From the NCBI GenBank assembly GCA_965249005.1, contig CBDFLD010000020.1, positions 372,001-436,000 of the forward strand: 64,000 nt of DNA, written 5' to 3'. The notes beneath the pieces are model-generated. The model was not told where the DNA came from. It saw only the letters and a program-made list of their open reading frames with translations, and searched no databases. How positions within the stretch are numbered: the first letter of the stretch is position 1; each line of letters starts with the position of its first letter. The translations under genes and the position numbers were made by a program. Of the stretch, positions 42,958 to 51,484 are shown one piece after another. This stretch comes from CBDFLD01 sp965249005. GTDB taxonomy: Bacteria > Acidobacteriota > UBA6911.

Positions 42958-44529
42958 TCAGTGCAACCAAGCTGGTATCAAGCTCGGCTTTTGTACCCAG
43001 CGATCGATGGCTGGCTGCAAGGCGTCCCCCTCCGGGTTGGAGTGGTCCCTGGACGCCGCGACCGGTATCCACTGGCGATGTCGGTCGATCACCGCTTCGT
43101 AGCGTGGATCGCCGGCCAGATTTCGGTGTTCCCCCGGATCCGTTCGGTGATCGTAGAGCTCTTCCGCGCCGTTGCGATAACGGATGTAGCGCCAGCTCTC
43201 ACTCCGTACGGAATGGTTGCCGTAATACCAGGTCGTGACCGCCGGTTGGTCCCTCACAGCGCTGGCATCTTTCAGTAGCGGTGTGAGACTCGTTCCCTCA
43301 AGATCCGGGATCTTCCCCAATTCACAGAGCTCCACCAGGGTCGGATAGATGTCCAGGAGGCTCACGGGGCGAAGACAGACTTGCCCGCCTTGACGGTCTC
43401 CCGGAAGAACGAAGACCAAGGGCACGCGGGTCGATTTCTCCCACAGGCTCATCTTGCGCCAGTGTTTCTTTTCTCCCAGGTGTTGACCATGATCGGACCA
43501 TAGCACAACGATCGTGTTGCCGGCGTATTCGCTTTCATCCAAAGCCCGGACTACGCGCCCTATCTGATCGTCGACGAACGAGACACACGCAAGATAGGCG
43601 TGCACCAGATCCCTCCAGTAGTCGGGTCCCATGTCAAGCACCGTGTAGTGGTCGCCCATCGGAAGCATGCCGTAAGCCATCGCCTTCCCGATCAGCGGCA
43701 CGTCGGCCATTTCATCTTTGGGAAAACTCGGAATTTGAATCGTTGCGGGGTCGTACCGCTCGAAATATTCGCGCGGCGCCGTGTAGGGAACATGGGGCCG
43801 GGCGAACCCGACGGCTAGAAAAAACGGCTTCTCATGTTTTTCCTGCAGCTTCAGAGCAGCCCAATCCGCCAGCTCTGCATCCGGCATGATCCCTCGAGGA
43901 ATGTCTTTTTTGTCCAGCGGGGCGTCGCACAACGAATAGCCGTCGACTTCGCCGTACGTCCGCACGATCGGACTACCCCCCGGGGGAAACGGATGGAAGA
44001 AATTCTGCGCGTAATCGTGCCCCATCTCTCGAAACGCCTCGCTCATCGCGTACGGGTTTTTTTTCTCGTCCCACTCGCGGCTGCCGAGTCGACTGTCGGT
44101 GCCGAGGTGATAGATCTTTCCTCCGCCCAGCGTCTCGTAGCCTGAGCTGCGGAAATTCTCGGGCAAGAAGAGCGCTTTTCGCAGTTGGGGTGAGTCCTTT
44201 GCCCGGCTGTCATTGCTGTAGAAGCCGGTCGTGGCGGGCCGCAGACCGCTGAGCGTCGCCACGCGCGAAGCGGCACAGACCGGGGCGGCCGTGTGAGCGT
44301 TGCTGAAGTAAACCCCTCGAGCTATGAGACGGTCCAGGTTCGGTGTTGCTGCCTGAGGATGTCCCCACGACCCGTTGGCGCCAACCCAGTCGTTCAGATC
44401 GTCGACCGCAATGAAGACAACGTTTGGTTTCGCGTGGCCCGCGCTTTCGGTTTTTTCCAATGGGGGTTCAAAACAACCGATAGTGGCCAGACCGACGAGG
44501 AGGCCTACACCCGAAAAGAGGGATCGCAT
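42958..44529 (-). CDS. Iduronate/choline-sulfatase-like lipoprotein
   Basis: Lipoprotein signal ends LATIGC. The formylglycine site is CAASR (the C-x-A-x-R variant) in APVCAASRVATLSG; PNVVFIAVDDLNDW carries the metal Asp pair, then GFARPHVPYTAPREYFERY and LWSDHGQHLGEKKHW. 523 residues, intact. The sequence style is that of iduronate-2-sulfatase relatives in Planctomycetes. It lies 16 bases after the P450 gene on the same strand and may share its transcript. Convergent with the giant fusion gene, with three bases between stops. Confidence 0.88.
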   Translation of the reverse strand: MRSLFSGVGLLVGLATIGCFEPPLEKTESAGHAKPNVVFIAVDDLNDWVGANGSWGHPQAATPNLDRLIARGVYFSNAHTAAPVCAASRVATLSGLRPATTGFYSNDSRAKDSPQLRKALFLPENFRSSGYETLGGGKIYHLGTDSRLGSREWDEKKNPYAMSEAFREMGHDYAQNFFHPFPPGGSPIVRTYGEVDGYSLCDAPLDKKDIPRGIMPDAELADWAALKLQEKHEKPFFLAVGFARPHVPYTAPREYFERYDPATIQIPSFPKDEMADVPLIGKAMAYGMLPMGDHYTVLDMGPDYWRDLVHAYLACVSFVDDQIGRVVRALDESEYAGNTIVVLWSDHGQHLGEKKHWRKMSLWEKSTRVPLVFVLPGDRQGGQVCLRPVSLLDIYPTLVELCELGKIPDLEGTSLTPLLKDASAVRDQPAVTTWYYGNHSVRSESWRYIRYRNGAEELYDHRTDPGEHRNLAGDPRYEAVIDRHRQWIPVAASRDHSNPEGDALQPAIDRWVQKPSLIPAWLH

Positions 44530-44544
44530 GTCGTCAGAGACCTG

Positions 44545-45759
44545 TTACGTTAAAGGGTGAAAGGTTACGGGAAGCGACCGAAAGCCTCGAAAAGTGAGCG
44601 AGTCGAGCCATTCAGGCGCGTCGATCTCGGCCTTCAGATCGCCGCATCTTGCCAGTATGCGTGCGATGGCGATTTGACCTTCCAGGCGTGCCAGCGGGGC
44701 TCCGATGCAATAGTGAAGACCCATGCCGAAAGCAATGTGAGGATTGTCCGCCCGCTGGATATCGAAACGGTCGGGATCCTGAAACACGCGCGGGTCCCGG
44801 TTGGCGGCGCCGATCATGAGAAAAACTCGTTCACCTTGTCTGATGGTCGTGTCGTGAATCTCAATATCCTGGGTGGCCACACGGGCGACCGATTGCGCGG
44901 GACCTTCATAGCGGAGGATTTCCTCGATCGCGCTCTCTATCAGGGACGGTGTTTCGCGCAGTGCGGCCAGCTGGGATGGATTCTGCAGCAGGGACCAGAT
45001 CCCGTTGCTGATCAGATTCGTGGTGGTCTCGTGTCCGGCGAAAAGAACCAGAATGCAGGTTCCGACCACTTCATCGTGGGAAACCAATCCTCTGTCGATG
45101 GATTGGATCATCTGGCCGATCAATCCGTTTTCTGGGTACTTCCGTTCGTGATCGATGGCTTCAGAAAAGTACTGTGCCATCTCCTGCACACCCTCCTGGG
45201 ATCTTTCGTACTTGTCTGCGGTCGTGAGCGCCCCTCCCACAAAATATGCCAACTCGTCCGACCAAGTCTTGAGCCGGTCGGAATCACCAGATGGTAGTCC
45301 CAGTAGATCACCGATGACCGTGATGGGGAGCGGATAGGCTAGATCCGCAATGACATCCATCCTGCCCTTTGAGATCGTATGACCCAGAAACCGCTCGGTC
45401 AGGCGCTCGACCTTCGGTCGAAGGGCTTCGATGGCCACAGGTGTGAAAGCATGGGTCATCAACCCGCGTAATCGCGTGTGATCCGGCGGATCCTTGAAGA
45501 CAGCCCACAGTCCGATCCATTTTGCCAGGGGCCCAATCGTTCCCCGCGTCGATTCGGGCACGTGCGCGATCAAGGACTCCATGCGCTCGGCCGAAAACCG
45601 CGGATCGAGCAACGCGTTCTTCACATGCTCGTAGCGGGTCAATACCCAGCCTTTCAAGATGGGGCTCCAGTGAACGGGTTCCCGCTCTAGAAGCTCGTGA
45701 AAGCTGGGGTAAGGATCCGCAATGACGGCGTGCTGCCTCGGGTCGTAATCAACGAGCAT
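44545..45759 (-). CDS. Bacterial cytochrome P450
   Basis: Soluble monooxygenase with I-helix AGHETT (241-246), ExxR pair E280/R283 and haem-thiolate loop FGMGLHYCIG with C351. The start at 45759 (MLVDYDPRQHAVIADPYPSF) gives 404 residues and has GGAAG upstream; the longer frame from 45828 lacks a ribosome site. Class I type, so it needs a ferredoxin and reductase. The 7Fe ferredoxin at 9253 is a possible but remote donor. The substrate is unknown; CYP107-like hydroxylation of lipids or polyketides is typical of this style. Confidence 0.9.
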   Translation of the reverse strand: MLVDYDPRQHAVIADPYPSFHELLEREPVHWSPILKGWVLTRYEHVKNALLDPRFSAERMESLIAHVPESTRGTIGPLAKWIGLWAVFKDPPDHTRLRGLMTHAFTPVAIEALRPKVERLTERFLGHTISKGRMDVIADLAYPLPITVIGDLLGLPSGDSDRLKTWSDELAYFVGGALTTADKYERSQEGVQEMAQYFSEAIDHERKYPENGLIGQMIQSIDRGLVSHDEVVGTCILVLFAGHETTTNLISNGIWSLLQNPSQLAALRETPSLIESAIEEILRYEGPAQSVARVATQDIEIHDTTIRQGERVFLMIGAANRDPRVFQDPDRFDIQRADNPHIAFGMGLHYCIGAPLARLEGQIAIARILARCGDLKAEIDAPEWLDSLTFRGFRSLPVTFHPLT

Positions 45760-45874
45760 TCTGTGGCTTCCGGTTCTTTGATTCTGTGTGGGTGAATTAT
45801 TGCCCAGAGTGCACTTTTCCGCAGCCATAAAATCAGTTCGGCCGAGGTTGGCGGAGAATCAACGGCCCCAGTGG

Positions 45875-45903
45875 TTGACGTCGTTTCGGGGGTTGCCTAT
45901 GAT
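45875..45903 (+). promoter_or_regulatory. Strong sigma70-type promoter upstream of the C45-type gene
   Basis: TTGACG (45875-45880), a 17-base spacer, TATGAT (45898-45903). Predicted start near 45910, about 50 bases before the ATG at 45963. The P450 gene diverges from this region. Confidence 0.65.
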
Positions 45904-45962
45904 CGTCAGCAGCAATCCAGAAGTTTCGAACAATTACGGACATAGACCTTGGAGGAAGCACA

Positions 45963-47198
45963 ATGAATCTCCGAACGGGCCTCATTCTCACTAGTCTTGC
46001 CGCCATGACCCTGTCGCTGGGGTGTTCTGATGCATCCAAGCTATCGGACGAGGTTGCATCTGCTCCCTCTTCCGTCAACAACGAGATCCGCGTGCTGGTT
46101 CTGGAGGGCACTCCCTATCAGCGGGGATTGACTCATGGCATGGCGTTGAAGAAGGAGATCCACGAGGTTGTCGCTTTGTGGAAGGCGGATCTCGCGGAGA
46201 AAGCCCAGACCGACGCGGACGCCTTCATCAAGAAGTTCCTGAACGAGACGGACTTCATTCCCGCGATAGAGAAGTGGACACCGGATTTGCTCGAGGAGGT
46301 CCGGGGAATCGCAGATGGTGCGGGTGTGGAATTCGAAACCATTTATGCGTTCCAGTGCATGGATGAGGTTTGGCTCTACATGGATGGATTGCAGGTCGAG
46401 GCGTGCAGCGCCATCGCTTTCGCCCGTGACGAGGCAAGGCCGGTTCTGCTTGCGCAGAATATGGACTTGGAACCTTTTCGGAATGGGTACCAGGTAGTGT
46501 TCCGGATTCGGCATGCGGAATCCGAACTGGAGGTTCTCGCTCTTTCCTGTGCAGGGCTGATTGTCACGACCGGAATGAACAGCGCGCCTCTGGGGGTGTG
46601 TGTCAACGCGATGTCTCAGATGGATTATGCAAAAGTGGGTCTGCCCATTGCTTTCGTCGTTCGCGGTTTGCTTGAGCAACAACAGCTCGAGGATGCGGTC
46701 CGTTTCATCGAGACTATCCAGCATGCCTCGGGCCAGAACTACATCTTGGGCGACTCCGAGAGGGTCGTTGATCTGGAGGTCTCGGCAAATAAGATCGTTC
46801 CATATATTCCCGCTGAGAATCCCGAAGTGATCCTTCACACGAATCATCCAAAGATCAATTCCGACTATAATCCGCGGTATCGCCAGGACATCGAGAAGGG
46901 AAAGACACCCCGGGATTTGCACGAGAACACTCTTGTGCGTCTCGAGGCTCTCGAGCGACGCCTGGTAGCGAAGGCATCACTCGATATCGAGGACATCAAA
47001 TCGACGTTGAGCTCTCGGGACTCGGAGGAGCACCCCGTGTGCCGCGTCTACGACACGAACAAATCCAGTTTCACTTTTGGCACCGTGGTCCATGTGCTGT
47101 CCGAGCACCCCGAGTTTCACCTGGCTCCGGGGCCTCCGAACGCCACGCCGTTTCAGGTTTTTCAGGTATCGAGAAACGAAACCTCGGCCACAGACTAG
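45963..47198 (+). CDS. C45-type acyltransferase/amidohydrolase lipoprotein
   Basis: Ntn-hydrolase related to isopenicillin N acyltransferase (peptidase family C45). The lipobox ends LSLGC (Cys21). EACSAIAF places the likely nucleophile at C148, with QNMD (D168) and a later ASGQNYILGDSERVVDLE block as in this family. Such proteins normally self-cleave before the Cys; here the residue before it is Ala, and processing cannot be judged. 411 residues. Possible roles are cleavage of N-acyl compounds or signal molecules at the cell surface. It lies 75 bases before the aldolase gene. Confidence 0.8.
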   Translation: MNLRTGLILTSLAAMTLSLGCSDASKLSDEVASAPSSVNNEIRVLVLEGTPYQRGLTHGMALKKEIHEVVALWKADLAEKAQTDADAFIKKFLNETDFIPAIEKWTPDLLEEVRGIADGAGVEFETIYAFQCMDEVWLYMDGLQVEACSAIAFARDEARPVLLAQNMDLEPFRNGYQVVFRIRHAESELEVLALSCAGLIVTTGMNSAPLGVCVNAMSQMDYAKVGLPIAFVVRGLLEQQQLEDAVRFIETIQHASGQNYILGDSERVVDLEVSANKIVPYIPAENPEVILHTNHPKINSDYNPRYRQDIEKGKTPRDLHENTLVRLEALERRLVAKASLDIEDIKSTLSSRDSEEHPVCRVYDTNKSSFTFGTVVHVLSEHPEFHLAPGPPNATPFQVFQVSRNETSATD

Positions 47199-47273
47199 TC
47201 GGCGGCGATTTTTCTTTTTCGCTACAGTAGCACTCTTCAATAACGCCCCGAACGGGCCCCGGCGAGAAGGTCC

Positions 47274-48063
47274 ATGCGTCCAAGCAGAATCCGGCAGGTC
47301 TGGGAGCAGGACCGCGTCGTTCTCAATGGCTGGTTGGCGATTCCCAGCAGCTTTTCGGCCGAGATCATGGCCAAGCAAGGATGGGATTCGCTCACGATCG
47401 ACATGCAACACGGTTTGATCGATTACCAGGCCGCGGTCGAGATGCTCACCGGGATTTCGACGACCGAAGTCGCACCCTTGGTACGGGTGCCCTGGCTCGA
47501 TTCCGGAATCATAATGAAAATGCTGGATGCGGGAAGCTACGGCATCCTGTGCCCGATGATCAACAATCGCCGCGATGCGGAAGAGCTCGTCTCGGCCTGC
47601 CGCTATCCGCCGCGGGGGCACCGCAGTTATGGTCCGATTCGCGCCCTGCCCTATGCGGGTGCCGACTACCTCGAGCACGCCGACGAAACGATCGTCGTCC
47701 TCGCGCTGGTCGAGACGAAGGAAGCCTTGAATAATCTGGATGACATCATGACGGTCGAGGGACTCGACGGGGTTTACGTGGGACCCAGCGACCTGTCTCT
47801 TTCGCTTGGATTGCAGCCGAAGATCGAACCCGATGAACCGAAGCTTCTCGAGGCCTTCGATACCATTACTGGCGACGTCGGTTCGGCACGGCATTCGGGT
47901 GGGGATCGACACCGCCACCGCGTCCTACGCGAAGCGGATGGTCGGGAAGGGCTTCCAATTCGTCACGGTCAGTTCCGACGCCCGCCTGGTCATGACGGGC
48001 GCGAGCGACGCCGTTTCCGAGCTGCGCCGGCTCAACACAGGCCTGGAGTCCGGCGGTGGATGA
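47274..48063 (+). pseudogene. HpcH/HpaI-family aldolase with a one-base frameshift
   Basis: Cleaves 2-keto-3-deoxy sugar acids to pyruvate or related oxoacids. The first part has GWDSLTIDMQHGLID, APLVRVPWLDSGIIMKMLDAG and GLDGVYVGPSDLSLSLG. The frame breaks after LLEAFDTI; removing the extra A at about 47868 joins it to LATSVRHGIRVGIDTATASY and a normal C-terminus ending at 48063 (262 residues). Left uncorrected, a garbled tail runs to 48119. It may be a true mutation or a sequencing error. It precedes the sugar-acid dehydratase by 83 bases. Confidence 0.8.
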
Positions 48064-48145
48064 GTTGCTTGCTCCGGAGGGGATCACCGCGCCGGCAGTC
48101 ACCCAAAATACCCGAATGAAAACGAACAGAGAAGAGAGGTAGTGC

Positions 48146-49876
48146 ATGGTTCGCAAACAAAAGCGTGTTGAAGAGTTGAGGAGTCAGCGCTGGTTCGCTC
48201 CGGACGATCTGCGATCCCATGGTCATCGCGCGCGGGCCAAGGGGATGGGTTTTGATGGAGAGGATTTTCAAGGACGACCGGTCATTGCTATTCTCAATAC
48301 GTGGAGTGATCTCAACACCTGCCACACACACTTGAAGGAGCGGGCGGAGCAGGTCAAGCGCGGCGTCTTGCAGGCTGGTGGCTTCCCGGTCGAAGTACCC
48401 GTCATGTCCCTGGGCGAGGTTCTGATGAAGCCGACCACCATGCTCTACCGGAATCTTCTGGCGATGATCACCGAGGAAGTCCTTCGGTGTCATCCTGTGG
48501 ACGGCGCGGTTTTGATGGGGGGATGTGACAAGACGACCCCGGCCTTGCTCATGGGGGCAACCACGATGAATATTCCGGCGCTCTACGTTCCCGCAGGGCC
48601 GATGTTGCGGGCCAACTGGCGGGGCGAGCCCCTCGGGAGCGGAACCGACAGCTGGAGGTACTGGGCGGAGCGCCGCGCCGGAAACATCAGTGCGGACGAA
48701 TGGTGCGAAATCGAGGACTGCGTTGCCCGCTCCGCCGGCCACTGCATGACCATGGGCACCGCGTCGACGATGACATCGATTGCCGAGACCCTCGGGATGA
48801 CGTTGCCGGGGGCTGCGTCCATTCCTGCTGTTCATGCCGGCCATGCTCGCATGGCCACTCGTAGCGGACGACGGATCGTGGAAATGGTCTGGGATGATCT
48901 GAAACCTTCGGATATCCTGACGCCTTCCGCCTTCGACAACGCGATCACGGCGGACATGGCGCTGGGCGGATCCACCAATGCGATCATTCATCTCGTGGCG
49001 ATGGCGGCACGGGCGCGCGTCGCCTTGCCGCTGGAGCGTTTTGACGAAATCTCGCGCCGTACGCCGGTCCTTGCAAACATCCGTCCCTCCGGCGAGTTTC
49101 TCATGGAAGATTTCTTCGATGCGGGTGGACTGAGGGGACTCTTGGCCCGCATTGAAGATCTGTTGAACCTTGATTGTCTCACGGCCGTCGGAACAACTCT
49201 CGGGGAGAACATCGCTGGCGCACGCGTCCATGACGATGCTGTGATTCGATCCCGTCAGGAGCCTTTGTCCGGCGAGGGTGGGACGGTGATCCTTCGCGGC
49301 AACCTGGCCCCGGACGGGTGCGTTCTGAAACATACCGCGGCCGAGGCGCGCTTGCTCCACCATACGGGGCCGGCGGTCGTATTCAAGGACTACAACGACC
49401 TGGCGGCGCGCGTGGATGACGAGGCGCTCGCAGTCACGAAGGATTCCGTACTGGTGCTGCAGAGCGCCGGCCCTCTGGGGGCTCCGGGCATGCCGGAGTG
49501 GGGAATGTTGCCGATCCCGAAGAAACTGCTTCGTCAGGGAGTGAGGGACATGGTGCGAATCTCGGACGCGCGCATGAGCGGGACTTCCTATGGGACCTGC
49601 GTGCTTCATGTGTCTCCCGAATCCCACGTGGGGGGTCCCCTTGCTCTTGTTGAGGACGGGGATCTCATCGAACTGGACCTGTCCAATCGACGATTGGAGC
49701 TGCAGGTTCCCCAGGAAGAGATCGAGCGTCGCCGCCAAGCGTGGAAAGCACCCGACGCGAAGTACAGACGAGGCTACGGACAGTTATTCGTGCAACATGT
49801 CACCCAGGCACACCAGGGTTGTGATTTCGACTTTCTGCAGAATGACGCGGAGGTGCCGGAACCGGAGATTCACTGA
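48146..49876 (+). CDS. IlvD/Edd-family sugar-acid dehydratase (arabinonate/xylonate type)
   Basis: Converts an aldonate to a 2-keto-3-deoxy acid with an Fe-S cluster. Predicted cluster ligands C59 (LNTCHTH), C127 (GGCDKTTP) and C200 (GHCMTMGTAST), plus K129 and S478 (RMSGTSYG), correspond closely to those known for L-arabinonate dehydratase. The 576 residues are close to the 579 of that enzyme, and unlike IlvD proper. It is followed by a GntP-type transporter and preceded by an aldolase, which makes a sugar-acid uptake and breakdown operon. L-arabinonate, D-xylonate or L-fuconate are all possible substrates. Confidence 0.85.
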   Translation: MVRKQKRVEELRSQRWFAPDDLRSHGHRARAKGMGFDGEDFQGRPVIAILNTWSDLNTCHTHLKERAEQVKRGVLQAGGFPVEVPVMSLGEVLMKPTTMLYRNLLAMITEEVLRCHPVDGAVLMGGCDKTTPALLMGATTMNIPALYVPAGPMLRANWRGEPLGSGTDSWRYWAERRAGNISADEWCEIEDCVARSAGHCMTMGTASTMTSIAETLGMTLPGAASIPAVHAGHARMATRSGRRIVEMVWDDLKPSDILTPSAFDNAITADMALGGSTNAIIHLVAMAARARVALPLERFDEISRRTPVLANIRPSGEFLMEDFFDAGGLRGLLARIEDLLNLDCLTAVGTTLGENIAGARVHDDAVIRSRQEPLSGEGGTVILRGNLAPDGCVLKHTAAEARLLHHTGPAVVFKDYNDLAARVDDEALAVTKDSVLVLQSAGPLGAPGMPEWGMLPIPKKLLRQGVRDMVRISDARMSGTSYGTCVLHVSPESHVGGPLALVEDGDLIELDLSNRRLELQVPQEEIERRRQAWKAPDAKYRRGYGQLFVQHVTQAHQGCDFDFLQNDAEVPEPEIH

Positions 49877-49882
49877 ACGCAC

Positions 49883-49934
49883 ATGTCCGGCCCGTGGCCG
49901 GACGCAATCCGCTGACCGCTTTCCGCCTCGGCTA
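49883..49934. repeat. Heptamer repeat array with palindromic leader
   Basis: The leader ATGTCCGGCCCGTGGCCGGA contains the hairpin TCCGGCC/GGCCGGA and is followed by ATCCGCT GACCGCT TTCCGCC TCGGCTA in register of seven. The same leader (22 of 24 bases) precedes the array at 51396-51477. Confidence 0.75.
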
Positions 49935-49963
49935 TTGGAGAGCCGACTACGCTGGGGAAAACT

Positions 49964-51397
49964 ATGGGGCTTTATCCGTTTGTCGTTCTTGGCATTGCGA
50001 TTCTGTTTGTCATTGTGACGATCGTGTTCTTGCGCGTTCATGCCTTTCTAGCCCTCATGCTGGCGGCCGTGCTGGTCGGGATTCTTTCGGATCAGCCCCT
50101 CAGCGAAAACTCTTCCAGTCCGCAGGCCGTCCAGGCCATTGAAATGGCCACGGTAGAGCTCGGGCAGACCGTTGCCAAAATTGGGCTCGTCATCGCGCTG
50201 GCTTCGATTATTGGTCAGTGTCTGATGACCAGCGGTGCGGCAGATGCCATTGCTCGACGCTTCCTCCGTCTTCTGGGTCTCAAGCGTTCCCCGCTAGCTC
50301 TGCTGGGGAGCGGGTACGTTCTTTCCGTCCCGGTTTTCTTTGACACGGTCTTCTATCTCCTGGTTCCCTTAGCCAAAGCGTTCCGGCTGCGTACGGGGCA
50401 GCAGTATGTCCTGTACGTGATGACCATTTGCGCAGGAGCGGCGCTCACGCACTCCCTGGTGGCTCCAACGCCTGGGCCGCTGATCATGGCCGACAATCTG
50501 CATCTCGACCTGGGAACTACGATTCTGGTGGGGCTGGCCTTTAGCATCTTGCCTGCTATCCTCGGTGGTTGGTTTTACGCCCGGTGGGTCAGCTCGAAAA
50601 TGGATATTCCTTTGCGCGACACACCCGGTCTCTCGACCCAGGCGCTGCAGGAAATCGTCGATCGTCCGGATTCCGAGCTGCCCTCTTTTTGGCTTGCAAT
50701 CCTTCCGATTGCGCTGCCCGTGCTTCTCATCGCGGGAGACACTGTGGCAAACACGGTCCACGCATCGATGCTGTCAGCAGGAGGACCCGGACTCGACGTA
50801 TCGGTAAGACAGGCGCTCCAGCTGCTCGGCAACCGCAACTTCGCCCTCTTTGTTTCCACGGCGGTGGCGGTTTGGCTCATGATGCGGCAGAAAAAAATGA
50901 AGTTGCTGCAGCTGCGCGATTCCATGGAAAACGCGATCGAATCGGCGGGAGTGATCATTCTGATCACGTCAGCCGGCGGTGCCTTCGGAGCAATGATCGG
51001 ACACGCGGGGATCGGGAACGCGATCGCGAATCAAGTTCCGGATCGGGCCTCGGGAACCCTCCTGTTGCTATTGGCGTTCGTGATCGCGTCCGTGATCAAG
51101 ATTGCGCAGGGGTCGGGGACGGTCGCGATCATTACCGCATCTGCGATCATGTATGGTGTAATCGAGGGAAAGACGCTCCCATTTCATCCCGTATATGTCT
51201 TTTTGGCTATCGGTTTCGGTTCCAAGATATGTTCTTGGATGAACGACAGCGGATTCTGGATCGTCAGCCGAATGAGCGGCTTCACCGAACAGGAGACTCT
51301 GCGCACCTGGACTCTGCTTCTGGTAGTGCTCGGTTTGATCGGACTGGTGCAGATCCTGATCGTTTCGCAGTTTTTACCGCTGAAATTTTTGCCATGA
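49964..51397 (+). CDS. GntP-family gluconate/sugar-acid:H+ symporter
   Basis: Inner-membrane transporter with about 12-14 hydrophobic segments spread over 477 residues. Family-typical segments are FFDTVFYLLVPLAKAFRLRTG, THSLVAPTPGPLIMADNLHLD (entry-gate region) and IKIAQGSGTVAIITASAIM, ending LVQILIVSQF. It lies 87 bases after the sugar-acid dehydratase, with a heptamer repeat between. It probably brings in the aldonate used by the neighbouring enzymes. Confidence 0.88.
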   Translation: MGLYPFVVLGIAILFVIVTIVFLRVHAFLALMLAAVLVGILSDQPLSENSSSPQAVQAIEMATVELGQTVAKIGLVIALASIIGQCLMTSGAADAIARRFLRLLGLKRSPLALLGSGYVLSVPVFFDTVFYLLVPLAKAFRLRTGQQYVLYVMTICAGAALTHSLVAPTPGPLIMADNLHLDLGTTILVGLAFSILPAILGGWFYARWVSSKMDIPLRDTPGLSTQALQEIVDRPDSELPSFWLAILPIALPVLLIAGDTVANTVHASMLSAGGPGLDVSVRQALQLLGNRNFALFVSTAVAVWLMMRQKKMKLLQLRDSMENAIESAGVIILITSAGGAFGAMIGHAGIGNAIANQVPDRASGTLLLLLAFVIASVIKIAQGSGTVAIITASAIMYGVIEGKTLPFHPVYVFLAIGFGSKICSWMNDSGFWIVSRMSGFTEQETLRTWTLLLVVLGLIGLVQILIVSQFLPLKFLP

Positions 51398-51477
51398 TGT
51401 CCGGCCTGTGGCGGGACGCTGTGCGCTATCCGCTTTCCGACTACACTGAAGCACAGTGAGCGGAAGGCTGACCGCTG
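51396..51477. repeat. Heptamer repeat element with the same leader as 49883-49934
   Basis: Starts ATGTCCGGCCTGTGGCGGGA and continues GACGCTG TGCGCTA TCCGCTT TCCGACT ACACTGA AGCACAG TGAGCGG AAGGCTG ACCGCTG: nine units in register. The first and last parts face each other. It fills the gap between the convergent GntP and sulfatase genes. Confidence 0.8.
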
Positions 51478-51484
51478 TGTAAGC

